Program-made: the position numbers and the translations under genes
The notes under the pieces: generated by a model
The model's input: only the letters and a program-made list of their open reading frames with translations
Told to the model about the DNA's origin: nothing
The model's database searches: none
Shown: in pieces, positions 44,326 through 55,954 of the stretch
How the letters are laid out: each line of letters opens with the position of its first letter
Position numbering within the stretch: the stretch's first letter is position 1
Assembly: GCA_964020155.1 (NCBI GenBank)
Contig: OZ026559.1
Coordinates: 4,070,674 to 4,134,673 of the forward strand
Direction: 5' to 3'
DNA from: Chondrilla cf. caribensis
Lineage: Eukaryota; Porifera; Demospongiae; Chondrillida; Chondrillidae
Length of the DNA: 64,000 nucleotides

Positions 44326-45720
44326 TAATCGGATTCCTATTTTCACTTTCAAAATTATCCCTGACAAAACTGATTGTACAATACTGATTTCGTTTTGCTT
44401 TCAATTTCAACTCCTCCTGAGCTGACAGTCCACACTAGAATACGATGCATCCTACCAAGTCTTACACAGTTGTAGCTAGCTAGAGTGTATAAAGAACATA
44501 ATAATATGGTAACACTTTGGTACATGCAATGTTCATGGGATGAACTCCAACAGTTACAGGTCTACAGCTGCTGCAGACACCTTCATTCATCCAACCCTTC
44601 AAAGCTTGTTGGGAGTTGGATAAAAAAAGGGTGGTCTCTTCAGAGTTGAATTCCAAGAGAACCGGGCAACCATCTTCAACTGGGCTGTTGGCTGAAGGTA
44701 GGTTTCATGTTCACTGTAATATACAGAGATTACCTGGTAGACTGGTGACTTGTGTTGTCACGGGTCACTGATATAATAATATTATGATATATTTTTACAC
44801 ACACTTTTGCATGTACATTCGGATGTGGTACCAGTGATAATTATAACTATTATGCTCCATAGACTGTCCATATCAATCTTAATACCAGAGGTACAGATAC
44901 TTGTACTCCCTCCTGGAGGTGGTTTGGACCAGGTGGGGACCGGCAAGATAGGTCTTAAGCTTGTCACTTGTCACACTGTGCTTCCCCTTCATTAATACAT
45001 TACAAGTAATAGTACATAAATTAAATCTTGTATGTACTTATACCAATGGAGGTGCTATGAACCTCATGGTAACCACCCATGAAAATTTGTAGTTGGCCAC
45101 CACAGCCTATCTTGTGTCCATATGACTCGTAGTAATGTAAATGTTATATAACAACAATAATATTATAATGCATCAAACTGCAGGTCATCATAAGGAGTTC
45201 TATATAACAAAATATGACATCATTGAAGTCTTAACTTAACATGATAGTGTCTGTTGCTGTATTATATTGTGTAAAACCATACCAGATGTCAGTAACTATT
45301 GACATGTGGCAAAATGGGTGTCATTCTTTTTCCCATTTGAATTCTATATACAGTAAATATAATATTACATTGATATTTTGTACCAATAGCTTATGTACCA
45401 CATTCTCACATAATCAACACAAATTAACATGAAGACACATGGGTGTAGGAGGGCAATTCAGAATGGGGAGGTGCCACTTGCTAGACCAAGCTGATAACGG
45501 TATGCATAATAAACAATAAAGTTGGTTCAATTGCAAGTTGTGAGTAGGAGTAAAACAGATACATACAGATGTCCACATTCATCACACACTCATGCATACA
45601 CATAGCTACATGCATAAACCCTCATGATCTATAGCTCTATATAGCTAAATTTGCCCATGACCATCAGTGCACATGTACAGGACCATACCAATTCAATGCT
45701 ATAGACAGTGTACATTCTAG
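44326..45720. other. Flank of copy 4 and spacer
   Basis: The first 800 bp match 20800-21430 and 56105-56600. No gene is seen further right. Confidence 0.5.
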
Positions 45721-46090
45721 CTTGTGTTTATGCTATAGAAACATGGCTGCCCAGCAGTGTACTTAATGAAGTCATTTTCAATTATACTTCAATTTGAAAT
45801 GTCGGTTTTGATGTTTTGACTTCTGCCAGTTCACTCACCCATAAGAGCTCTGTACTCTGAAATTCAACTTACTGTAATAATTGGGATGCAAATACACAAG
45901 AAACCTCATAAATGTTGCCCTATGCAATTATATGTAATACAACATGGTGGATGTGTATTATGATGAGGTAATACTACACATACTAATGGCACTAATAACA
46001 AGTTGAAACCTACGTATTTAAACCCAATCATCACACTTTTGACCACAAGTGCTTAGTTCTAGTCTGTCCTCATTCAGTGAACTGGACGCA
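45721..46090 (+). promoter_or_regulatory. Upstream region of an orphan signal-peptide exon
   Basis: The part to 46050 is repeated at 63690-64000 (CAAGAGCTCTGTACTCTGAA with one change; AACATGGTG, GAATGTGTATTATGA). A TATTTAAAC TATA-like box lies near 46014. The repeat marks this as an inherited promoter unit. Confidence 0.45.
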
Positions 46091-46273
46091 ATGAATTCAA
46101 AGAAGACATGTTTCTATGCTGTGTCTCTCTTCCTTGTATTCTTCGCTCAGCACTGCTGTGGACAAGACTTGAAGCTAGAAAGCATTCCCCAAACTTCTCC
46201 ATTTCCAACTGGAGTTACGGGCCACCTATTGAGATGGGAAATGTTTCAGAAATTAATTCACATCCCCAACTAG
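46091..46273 (+). pseudogene. Orphan signal-peptide exon running into satellite DNA
   Basis: The ATG at 46091 opens MNSKKTCFYAVSLFLVFFAQ, then CCGQDLKLESIPQTSPFPT, a good signal peptide followed by a short Pro/Ser segment. From 46207 the frame runs into the 189-bp satellite and stops at 46273. No splice donor is obvious. It resembles the 5' end of a collagen-family gene in layout only, so it may be a truncated relative or a first exon whose partner lies elsewhere. Confidence 0.45.
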
Positions 46274-47760
46274 GTCTGTCTAAAATATCAATTTGACACG
46301 CCACCTCCCCAATGATCTATGCAAAAAGGTGCTTAGTGTTTTCTTCTCTCCTATACTCTCCCATACATTGAAAATATATTAAGCCCTTCGCATATAACTG
46401 GAGTTACAGGCCACCTATTGGGATGGGAATTGTTTCATAAGTTAGTTCACGTCCCCAACCAGGTCTGTCTAAAATATGAAATTGACACGCCCCCTCTCAC
46501 ATAAGCTATGCAAAAAGGTGCTTAGTGTTTTCTCTCCTATACTCTCCCATACATTGAAAATATATGAACCACCTTCGCATATAACTGGAGTTACAAGCCA
46601 CCTATTGAGATGGGAATTCTTTCAGATGTTAGTTCACATCTCCAACTAGGTCTAACTGCAATATCAAATTGACACGCCCCCTCCCTCATGAGCTATGCAA
46701 AAAGGTGCTTAGAGTTTTCTCTCCTACGTATACTCTCCCATACATTGAAAATATATTAAGCACCTTCGAATATAACTGGAGTTACAAGCCACCTATTGAG
46801 ATAGGAATAGTTTCATAAGTTAGTTCACGTCCCCAACTAGGTCTGTCTACAATATCAAGTTGACATGCCCCCTCCCTCCAGAGCTATGCAAAAAGGTGCT
46901 TAACATTTTCTCTCGTATACTCTCCCATACGTACATTGAAAATATATTAAACACCTCCAAATGTAGCTGGGGTTACAAGTTAGCTACGGAAATGGGAATA
47001 GTTTCAGAAGTTAGTTCATGTCCCCAACTAGGTCTGCCTAAAATATCAAGTTGACACGCCTTCTCCCCCATGATCTATGCAAAAAGGTGCTTAGCATTTT
47101 CTCTCCTACACTCTCCCATACATTGAAAATAATATATTAAGCACCTTCACATATAATTGGAGTTACGAGCCACCTATTGAGATGAGAATTCTTTCAGACG
47201 TTAGTTTACGTCCCCAACTAGGTCTGTCTAAAATATCATTTTGACACGTCCCCTCCCCCATGAGCTATGCAATAAGATGCTTAGCGTTTTCTCTCCTATA
47301 CTCTCCCATACGTACATTGAAAAATATTAAACACCTCCAAATGTAGCTGGGGTTACAAGTTAGCTACGGAAATGGGAATAGTTTCAGAAGTTAGTTCACA
47401 TCCCCAACTAGCTCTGTCTAAAATATCAAGTTGACACGCCCCTTCCCACATGAGCTATGGTGCTTAGTGTTTTTCTCCTATACTCTCCCATACATTGAAT
47501 ATATATTAAGCACCTTCCAATGTAGATGGAGTTACGAGCCACCTATTGAGATGGGAATTCTTTCAGACATTAGTTCACGTCCCCAGGTAGGTCTATCCAA
47601 AATATCAACTTGACACGCCCCCTCCCCCATGAGCTATGCAAAAAGGTGCTTAGTGTTTTTTCTCCTATACTCTCCTATACATTGAAAAAATTTTAAGCAC
47701 CTTCCAATGTAGCTAAGGTTACCGGCCACCTTTTGAGATGGAAATTGTTAACCTTAACTT
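46207..47760. repeat. Satellite array 1, about 189 bp x 9
   Basis: Starts of successive units (A-CTGGAGTTAC or its variants) lie at 46207, 46396, 46583, 46774, 46965, 47155, 47345, 47524 and 47711. Each unit has TAGGTCTGTCTAAAATATCA, TGACACGCC, GCAAAAAGGTGCTTAG and TATACTCTCCCATACATTG. Lengths vary from 179 to 191 bp, so no reading frame is kept through the array. Confidence 0.92.
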
Positions 47761-49160
47761 AGTTCACATCCCCCGCGGCCTCTCCTGTGTGTTGTATGTA
47801 CATTTCAATATAAGTATAATACGCCTTGTGGTGATCCATCAGGTAAGTTCATGTTCTGTTGGTAGTCACCAAGGGCTGCCCCATGTCTGTGCCAAACTCA
47901 CCAACACAATTTCAGATGTATACAAACCATCCTGAGTGTGGTATGGGCCTCGTAGTGACAAGCAAAGTACTGTCAATTATTATGCTTGTCACCACGGCCT
48001 CTCCTGTGTACACATAATGCATCATAGCTGTAATACAAATGCACGGAAACACTCCTGGAACTAATATTCCCCTTTTGATAACAAAAAATATAGGTTTTGT
48101 TGCTGATCAAGAATTCTCCCAGGTGTCCATATGGCACATGCACATAGCATTATACATGTGTATGTACATTTTAATATAAGTGTAATACGCCTTGTGGTGA
48201 TCACTCAGGTGATTTGACATTCCATTGGTAGTCACCAAGGGCTGCCCAGTGTCTGTGCCAAACTCACCAACACAATTTGAGATGCATACAAACTGTCCTG
48301 AGTGTGCTATGGGCCTTGTGGTGACAAGCAAAATAATATCAATTTTTATGCTTGTCACCACGGCCTCTCCTGTGTGCACATAATGCATCATAGCTCTAAT
48401 GCGAATGTACGGACACACTCCTGGAATTTATACGGTCCCTTTGATAGCAAAAATAATAGGTTTTGTTGCTGATGAAAATTCTGCCAGGTGTCCATATGGC
48501 ACATAGCATTATACATTTGTATGTACATTTCAATATAAGTGTAATATGCCTTGTGGTGATCACTCAGGTGATTTGACATTCTGTTGGTAGTCACCAAGGG
48601 CTGCCCAGTGTCCGTGCCAAACTCACAAACACAATTTCGAATGCATACGAACTGTCCTGAGTGTGCTATGGGCCTCGTGGTGACAGGCCAAAAAAATGTC
48701 AATTTTTATGTTTGTCACCACGGCCTCTCCTGTGTGCACATAATGCATTATAGATCTGAAATAAATACACGAACACACTCCTGCAACTAATACGCTCCTT
48801 TTGATAGCAAAAATAATAGGTTTTGTTGTTGATGAAAATTCTGCCAGGTGTCCATATGGCACATAGCATTATACATGTGTATGTACATTTTAATATAAGT
48901 GTAATATGCCTTGTGGTGATAACTCAGGTGATTTGACATCACATTGCTGGTCACCAAGGGCTGCCCAGCTGCAGTGTCTGTGCCAAACTCACCAACACAA
49001 TTTCGAATGCATACAAACCGTCCTGAGTGGGCTATGGGCCTCGTGTTGACAAGCAAAAAAATGTCAATTTTCATGCTTGTCACCCGGCCTCTCCTGTGTG
49101 CACATAATGCATCATAGCTCTAATACGAATGCATGGACACACTCCTGGAACTAATACGGT
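47760..49160. repeat. Satellite array 2, about 360 bp x 4
   Basis: GCCTTGTGGTGATC starts at 47823, 48189, 48548 and 48908 (366, 359 and 360 bp apart). Units contain CACCAAGGGCTGCCC, CCAAACTCACCAACACAATT and CACGGCCTCTCCTGTGT. Three units carry minus-strand open frames of about 100 codons with similar sequence (TTRPIAHSGQFVCI, GEFGTDTGQPLVTT). Confidence 0.9.
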
Positions 49161-49675
49161 CTTCAGCTACATTCTTTCCAATTGTTAGTAGCTTTATTAC
49201 TTCTATAATCAGATGAGAGTGACTCCTGAATGGTTCGGTCTTAATACCTGTCCATAGGTGATATTTTACGAATCTGTAATGTGCGAGGTGAATGCAAGGT
49301 ATAGGGCCGCCATTTTGTTTTCGCCTAATCCCTACAGAGTGCTATCGCACTCTATGATGTGTACATGCAATCTCATGGTTGAAATTGAATGCATCAATAA
49401 AATTTAATTATTAATGTATTATTGAACTAATTTAATGACATACAAACATGATTGAAAACGATTGAACAGTGATTAATTGCGTACCGGTCAACAAACACAA
49501 TAATGTATATTTGTGATTGAATAATATAATAAGTAATATTAATTGCTCTATTGCGATATTATTCATAGCCAGTGATTAGTAAGTAATACAATTGTGATCA
49601 ATAAAGTAGTTGAGTAAAATTTGGAGACCAAGACGGTTATTTATATTTTCTCACTGCAATTCAATGCCTGTGTTC
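49161..49675. other. Spacer 3' of the CABIT-SAM gene
   Basis: It has a GGCCGCCATTTTG sequence at 49306 (a YY1-like site) and a TTTATT (minus AATAAA) at 49193. No gene is seen. Confidence 0.45.
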
Positions 49676-51637
49676 CTAATTCTTGTTCAACACACTGGAT
49701 ACATCCTTTCTTCCCTTCACAACATGCATGAGTTTCAGCCTGTGAATTCTACTCTCCACTCCAAGCTCAATAAACATCTCTTCAGTGAATTCACTCAGTA
49801 ATTCTCCATCAATCAGCTCTTTTTGAAAGTTTTCCTTGTACACACTCAAATTCATGGCATCCAAGACAGCCAATACTCCCATTGGGTCCAGTAACTTCAA
49901 ATTGCTAATATTAGTAGCAGTGTCAGGAGAATTTGGCAATGTGGGGTGGAGTGCCATTGTACTGTCCAAATCATTTTGCTGGGAAGGGATGGGCGATGTT
50001 GTAGGTGGCAGAACCTCTCCAACGGATTCATACGTTCTACTGTATGATATCGGAAGTACTGATCCCACAGTACCAGTGGATACAGGGATATCCGGTAAGG
50101 GTCCCCTGTGAGCTACCGGCTTTAAATTGGGAGAATTTAACTTCAAAGTTTGCGTTTGGGTAGGGCCATGGAGCAGCTGTGGACCTTTCATAGAAGCATG
50201 CGAGCTAGAGGAAGAGTGTCCTTTCATTTTACCTCTCGTTGGAATTTTGGGTGAATTTGAACTCATTGACAAAGTGTCTTTGTGTGAGAGGCTGTGCGGT
50301 AGCTTTGGATCCTTCTTAGTAACATGTGATCTGGGAGGAGAACGTCCCCCTTTTACTCCACCCTGAATTGATGGATCTTCCCTGGTTCTTTTGGACTCAG
50401 TCCTTAGGTTCACGTTGTAATACGATTGAGCTGATTCGTAAATGGTTTCAAGAAGGTCTTCATCTTCGGGTATCATGGTGACCACCAGAATATTGAGATT
50501 AACAGGAACTTCCAACAACTGTTGAAAGCTGTTCACATCATCTTGAATAGATCCATTGGTCACTTTCATCACTCCAAAAAGGAAGAGTTCTTTACGAACC
50601 CTCTCTATTGTAACACGATCACAGAATATGTCATCCTCCAGCGGTTTGAGTGTGCAATCGAATGGCAGTTTAATACACTTTACTGCATTTGACAAGCTGA
50701 GGTTATCGGTTGCACTTCTAACTGTAGTGAAACTGCCACTACACTCACTGGTGATCTCCACCGTAGAGCCATCCTCTAGTTTAGCCACAAGAATACGCTC
50801 TTGCTTCTTTTTCTTAACTGCTTGTGGAAAGAGAAATGATCCCGAAGGTAATGCCCGTCCTTGAGCTGTTGTCCATTCTGAAGTAGAATAGAGAACATTT
50901 GGCAGCGACTCGTGTGATTCTAGTATATACTGCGGTGTAAGGAGAATTCCTCTCACGCTTTTCCACTCTGGATCAAGCGAAGGAACAACCGAAAACAATC
51001 TAGAATTCAACGGGACATCGTAGTGCACTGTTTCTTTTTTTGTTGGTCCACGATTACCCCGTATCCTGACTGTGTCAATTTCCTTCATTTCGATAACAAC
51101 AAGGAGCTCGTCTGTGCCAAATGAGTATCTCTGGCAGAACGATGTATAACCCGCGGTGACCTTCACTAGACAGGGGAGCTTCTTGCCTTTGGTACAGAAT
51201 TCTTTCAGTGTCATCTTCTTACCGATTTCCTTGAAATGTATTTTCGTCTTCTTCGAGGGTTCCTGAGCTTTCCTCGGCGATGAACTCAAGTATTCATACT
51301 CTGGTTGTTTGCATGAAACTTCTCTTTCGTCCACACTCAACGACTTTCCCGGGACTTCTGCAGGACGTCCGTTGAATACTAGTGGAGGATGCGGTACAGG
51401 TTTTACTGGCACACTAGATCGTTTACTAGATAGCGTCCTCTCGGTGCCAGAATCAAGCATGCCGCTATAGGCTAGTAGGATTGGTGGTAATGCAGGCAAA
51501 CGATCTGTAACTTTCTCTTTCTCCGAACAGGGCGGTGTTTTTGATGACGGTTTTGGTGGTGTCGTAGGCTTGGTAGAAGAAACGACTTCGCGACCTGGTA
51601 TTCTCTCCTGATAGTAGACGCCATCTGTTCCCTCCAT
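49676..51637 (-). CDS. CABIT and SAM domain adaptor (GAREM/THEMIS-like)
   Basis: I place the start at the ATG at 51637 (MEGTDGVYYQERIPGREV), giving 653 residues. The frame stays open to an ATG at 51787, but those 50 extra residues border a CA repeat and look non-coding. After a Pro/Ser-rich N-terminus comes a CABIT-type domain (about 155-390), from LPCLVKVTAGYTSFCQRYSF and GTDELLVVIEMKEIDTVRI, VPLNSRLFSVVPS, to ITSECSGSFTTV and LPFDCTL. A Ser/Pro/Lys-rich linker follows, then a SAM domain at the C-terminus (VLAVLDAMNLSVYKENFQKE, LIDGELLSEFTEEMFIELGV). CABIT plus C-terminal SAM is the GAREM order; such proteins act as cytoplasmic adaptors in tyrosine-kinase signalling. KPxxPPKPSSKTPP could bind SH3 domains. 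It is a single-exon gene unrelated to the surrounding array. Confidence 0.82.
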   Translation of the reverse strand: MEGTDGVYYQERIPGREVVSSTKPTTPPKPSSKTPPCSEKEKVTDRLPALPPILLAYSGMLDSGTERTLSSKRSSVPVKPVPHPPLVFNGRPAEVPGKSLSVDEREVSCKQPEYEYLSSSPRKAQEPSKKTKIHFKEIGKKMTLKEFCTKGKKLPCLVKVTAGYTSFCQRYSFGTDELLVVIEMKEIDTVRIRGNRGPTKKETVHYDVPLNSRLFSVVPSLDPEWKSVRGILLTPQYILESHESLPNVLYSTSEWTTAQGRALPSGSFLFPQAVKKKKQERILVAKLEDGSTVEITSECSGSFTTVRSATDNLSLSNAVKCIKLPFDCTLKPLEDDIFCDRVTIERVRKELFLFGVMKVTNGSIQDDVNSFQQLLEVPVNLNILVVTMIPEDEDLLETIYESAQSYYNVNLRTESKRTREDPSIQGGVKGGRSPPRSHVTKKDPKLPHSLSHKDTLSMSSNSPKIPTRGKMKGHSSSSSHASMKGPQLLHGPTQTQTLKLNSPNLKPVAHRGPLPDIPVSTGTVGSVLPISYSRTYESVGEVLPPTTSPIPSQQNDLDSTMALHPTLPNSPDTATNISNLKLLDPMGVLAVLDAMNLSVYKENFQKELIDGELLSEFTEEMFIELGVESRIHRLKLMHVVKGRKDVSSVLNKN

Positions 51638-51794
51638 TGATTCTCCTCTTCCTATTAATATGGTATTGTAGCACCACAGACCGTAACAGTGTAGTTCACC
51701 ACGCGCATCATTCTTAGACAACAAGACTACCTCGACAAACGCCCACGGGCGAGAAATGAAAGGAGGGGCATAAGGCAGGGAAAACATGGTCTAC

Positions 51795-52175
<381 letters not shown>

Positions 52176-52794
52176 CGTATAATTCATTTACCAGCATGAA
52201 GTAATAATAACGTTATTTGATATGTATTAATATTATTATACAGTATTGATACATGTACACATACAGTACTGGTCGAAAGTATAATGCACCCTATCACATG
52301 TGTGTAATGTGTTTGCACAATTCAAGAAACACTTTTGTATGTATACTTATGTATATACATATATTACCTGATATTGTAATATATCATGATCATATATTAT
52401 TAGAAAAATCGGAAAAGCTGAAAATGGAGGTTGTGTGGAGTCAAATTTAAAATTAATTTTAGTACAACCATTAAGAAGCAACAGTTGGAATGGTCACCAA
52501 TATACAGCTTTCTATAATGATGTATGACATTTCCAAACATTCAGGTGATGCAATTTTGGTGTTAAATTAAATTGTAATAACAATGGAAGCTACACTGATT
52601 AAGACATAGTCACAAGGACAATTTGGCATATGAATGCCTCCTTATTGAATGTCTCAAACCACTGAATATACTGTTATTATTGTACATGTGGTATGACATC
52701 CTCTCATGAAGATGCACTAGGAACCTTTGATTGAGAGAAACAGCAAGACCACCGAATTCACAGTAAATAATTGACATTGAAAGTTGAAGGGGAA
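52176..52794. other. Spacer, no gene seen
   Basis: AT-rich; ACAGTACTGGTCGAAAGTAT at 52262 resembles ACAGTACAGATCGAAAGTAA at 39531. Confidence 0.5.
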
Positions 52795-53130
52795 AGCTGC
52801 TGTTGATGATATTGCATATGTACGTAGGTGTGCAATAACAATGACACATAATATTATGGTTGGGTGATTTGAGTACATGTACACAACATCCATTGTATGG
52901 ATTCCTATGCAATAATTGTAGGTGTGAATGTGCACATCCTGTATCCTATGCAATTGTAGGTTGCACAGGGAGTCCTGTATCTAAAATGGATACCTTTGTC
53001 AGCACCACTGTAGCTGCATTACAATGGGTTCCCCTTAATTGCAATAACAATCTTTGGAACAGGTCAGTATATACTTAATTAGATATATGAATCTCCATGA
53101 CCAATAGGGTAAGGTTTCCATAATCCTCTT
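52795..53130. repeat. Dispersed repeat R, copy 3
   Basis: Same landmarks as at 37737 and 62400, with a small internal duplication of TATGCAAT..TGTAGGT (52905-52962). Confidence 0.65.
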
Positions 53131-53409
53131 CATTCACACGATTTTAATGGGCAGGCTGTAGTGATCAGGGACAAAGTATAAATTTCCTAGCTATGTGAGA
53201 TGTCTAGCACTCTCATGAGTATTTCCATACATTCAAATGAGGCAAGTATAGGAACTCAGTATAGGAAATTCAGTGCTGCTTTGAATAACAGATTGACTAT
53301 TATAATAAGTATTGTACAGTGAACTGCCATTTTTCTCCCATACATGTCTATTTCAATCTTACACACATTATTAGTTGGATATTAAAGAATATATATTATA
53401 GATGAAGAG

Positions 53410-53690
53410 GAGTATATAATATGCCACAGCAGTGGCAGGCTATGGCAGCAAAGGCTTTCTTACGGATGTTGGAGGTGTGTAGCTTTCAGTTAAGATCTCT
53501 GTCAATTGTAACGCCGAGATACTTCACTGAGTTTGCCTTTGGGATGGTAGTACCATTCAGTTCCACATTAATAGCTTGACACTTGGCTTGGGAAGCCCTC
53601 CCGCCAAGCGTCATCAGCTGGGTCTTCCTAATGTTCATTTTCAATCGGTTTGCATTGATCCAAGAAGCAATACTATCTAAATCATGGTAA
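53410..53690 (-). mobile_element. Non-LTR retrotransposon reverse transcriptase fragment
   Basis: The minus strand reads DLDSIASWINANRLKMNIRK, TQLMTLGG, ELNGTTIPKANSVKYLGVTI, DRDLN, then a stop in place of the expected Trp. A shifted frame continues as HTSNIRKKAFAAIA. The N-x-x-K-T and VKYLGV-ID pattern is typical of the region after the catalytic core in LINE reverse transcriptases (Jockey/CR1 group). It is only a fragment. Confidence 0.82.
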
Positions 53691-54030
53691 GTGTAGTGTA
53701 TTCCTGGGTATGTCTTCCATGGATAGGTCCCAAGTGAGCACTTTTCAGGAAGTGGGTCTGTGTAGTTGGTGAAGTAGGCTATGATGACCTTAAATGGTAT
53801 ATCCCGATTGATGGGGCAGGGTAGAAGCCATTGAGGAGTTTGCATGATAGTTGTTGGTATGTAAGGTTTAATGGACTTTGGCACTTCCAAGAGATCATCA
53901 TAGCAATCTTCGAACTCCTTCAGTTTCTATCATTCCAAATTTGGTGATTGATGTAAGGGTGAGGGGGTGACAGAGGTCTGTTTTGACCATTTGGGGGACA
54001 GTACCATGCATCTCTTCAATCACCTACACA
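53690..54030 (-). pseudogene. Seven-helix exon 1 relic joined to the retrotransposon
   Basis: It matches exon 1 (VIIAYFTNYTDPLPEKCSLG, TYPWKTYPG) and the diverged upstream part seen at 18400-18540. It carries the same GGGGCAGGGTAGAAG insertion as copy 4. The retrotransposon fragment begins after the codon for His in TYH. Confidence 0.75.
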
Positions 54031-54242
54031 TAAATGTATTTTATCAAACATTTATATAATACCATTTTAATCATAAAGTTGCAAGTACTATGCTTACATA
54101 CAAAAGGAGTACATCAATATTAATTGTTATGTTATTATGCATAGTGTTGTGTGTAGAACATTATTGAAAAGATTACTATATAAAGCGAATAGGGAGAGCA
54201 CAGCATACTGCTGCACATTTTTACTGATATCAAATGTGCTAT

Positions 54243-55954
54243 CTACTGAAAGTTTTGTCGTTGAAAAATTTGCCTCATCTCCAACTTCACTCTGTGGTAC
54301 AGCACCTGTATCATCCATGATACTATTGGTAGGGCAGTGTAGCGTAGTACAAAGTAGACAGATTTGGTGAAGCTCTGAGTCTCTTCTCCGTATTTACTCA
54401 AATGTAGCACAAGTGTAATACTGAATGTTAGTGATCCAAATCCAGAGACAAGTACTGCTATAAACATGAGTATCAGTATCTGTCGAAGTGCTTGTTTTGG
54501 TGTGATTCTGTATTCCTCTTCTTTGATGAAGATTTGATCGATTGTGAAGGGAACGGATATTATGATGATGCATACAAACATTGCACACCACACTGTGAGA
54601 ATGCCAAATCCGTACAAGTGTGGATTAGCACTCACTAACAAGAGTTGAAATGGAAGACGTATTAATAGACCCACTACACTCATGTAGATCCCCCAAAGAG
54701 ATATTGTTGCAATGATTCTGTGTTGATTTCTTCGACAACATTTTGTGAATATGCTCCATGTTCTGGGAATGGGAAATGTAATGTACTTGGTGTGAATGTA
54801 GGCGAGCATTAGGGAGCTGATTAGCATGAAACCCAAAGGAAAGTTTGATGCTGTACAATTTGAAATTATATTATCAGTACTTACAGTATATGGATAACAT
54901 GTTGCTATCAGTATTTTGAGTATCATGTAGATGTTAAAGACATGAGCAAGACTTGCTACAGCCCAGAAGAATGGTACTTTAGCTTTGCTCCTACTTTGTT
55001 GTAGACTCTTGATCAGTTGTCCTCCCTTGGTGTAGAGTAGGAAGGGAGTTAGTAGACCGATAGTGATGATTAATGCATAGAATCCAGGATTTGGAATGCC
55101 TTGGTGTTTTGTTCCTTGAGGCATTTGGTTATGAACCCGAACATCGGATCTAAGTTTTGACCCAAACATCAAATCCATGTATAACACTCCTGATGATTTC
55201 TCTTCATATTGTCTTTGAAGTTTTCCAGAAATCACTGACAAAATCTACATTTTTATTTTAAGAAGGAATATGAAATTCACATTAGCAGACCCAGTACAGA
55301 TCAGTTATGTTGAACAAGAATGGATGAACTGATGCAAGAGAGTACGTTGTTGTCCACATGCCTTATACCTTGCTTACCATAGTATGTATGTCAAGGATTG
55401 TACATGTATGCATGTATAAATAATGCATAAGATATATGCAACAACATAATATATACCTGTATAGTGACAGCTCCTAATGTTGGATTGCCATCAGGAATGA
55501 GTGGAGTTTTGATGCAAGCAATCTGGGATGGAAAGTATAAAGGTGAAGATTTGTTGAATAAAAGGTAGTAGGTCACAATGGGTAGGTATTCTCCAAATTC
55601 TAGTAATCTTCCTTTACCGCCAATGCTGTATATCGGTGTGGTGGTCCACATGTACCAATATATGTTGTGATAAGTGTAGTTTATTCTCGGGTATGTCCTC
55701 CATGGATAGGTCCCAAGTGAGCACTCTTCAGGAAGTGGGTCTGTGTAGTTGGTGAAGTAGGCTATGATGACACTAGATGGTTTAGCCCGATTGATGGGGT
55801 AGAAGGCATTGAGGAGTTGTTGATAGTTGTCAGGATAAGCTTTGATGGAGTTCAATGTTTCCAAGGGATCATCACAAACTTGATAGTGATCACATCCTCC
55901 ACAATTACCTTCTATAAGGATAGTCCACAGAACCAGTATTATTGCTGCACTCAT
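54243..55954 (-). CDS. Seven-helix membrane protein, copy 5 (receptor-like)
   Basis: Exons are 55954-55457 (166 codons) and 55244-54243 (333 codons plus stop), about 499 residues. The donor reads CAG|GTATAT and the acceptor AAATGTAG; the intron of 212 bp is in phase 0. It is the closest relative of copy 2: same exon 2 start (ILSVISGKLQRQYEEK), same C-terminus (EMRQIFQRQNFQ) and same downstream relic. It differs by a short insertion between helices 2 and 3 (YTVSTDNIISNCTASN), which adds an NCT sequon on the presumed outer side, and by GGKGRL for DNEGIL in the ectodomain. All membrane spans are open. Probably functional; ligand and pathway unknown. Confidence 0.8.

Noticed and set aside
49836..50864. 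Plus-strand frames inside the CABIT-SAM gene
   Set aside because: They are antisense to a long conserved coding frame and show no domain of their own.
51638..51787. Longer N-terminus for the CABIT-SAM protein
   Set aside because: The extra 50 residues begin next to a CA repeat and show no composition typical of the protein; the start at 51637 is preferred, though RNA data could change this.
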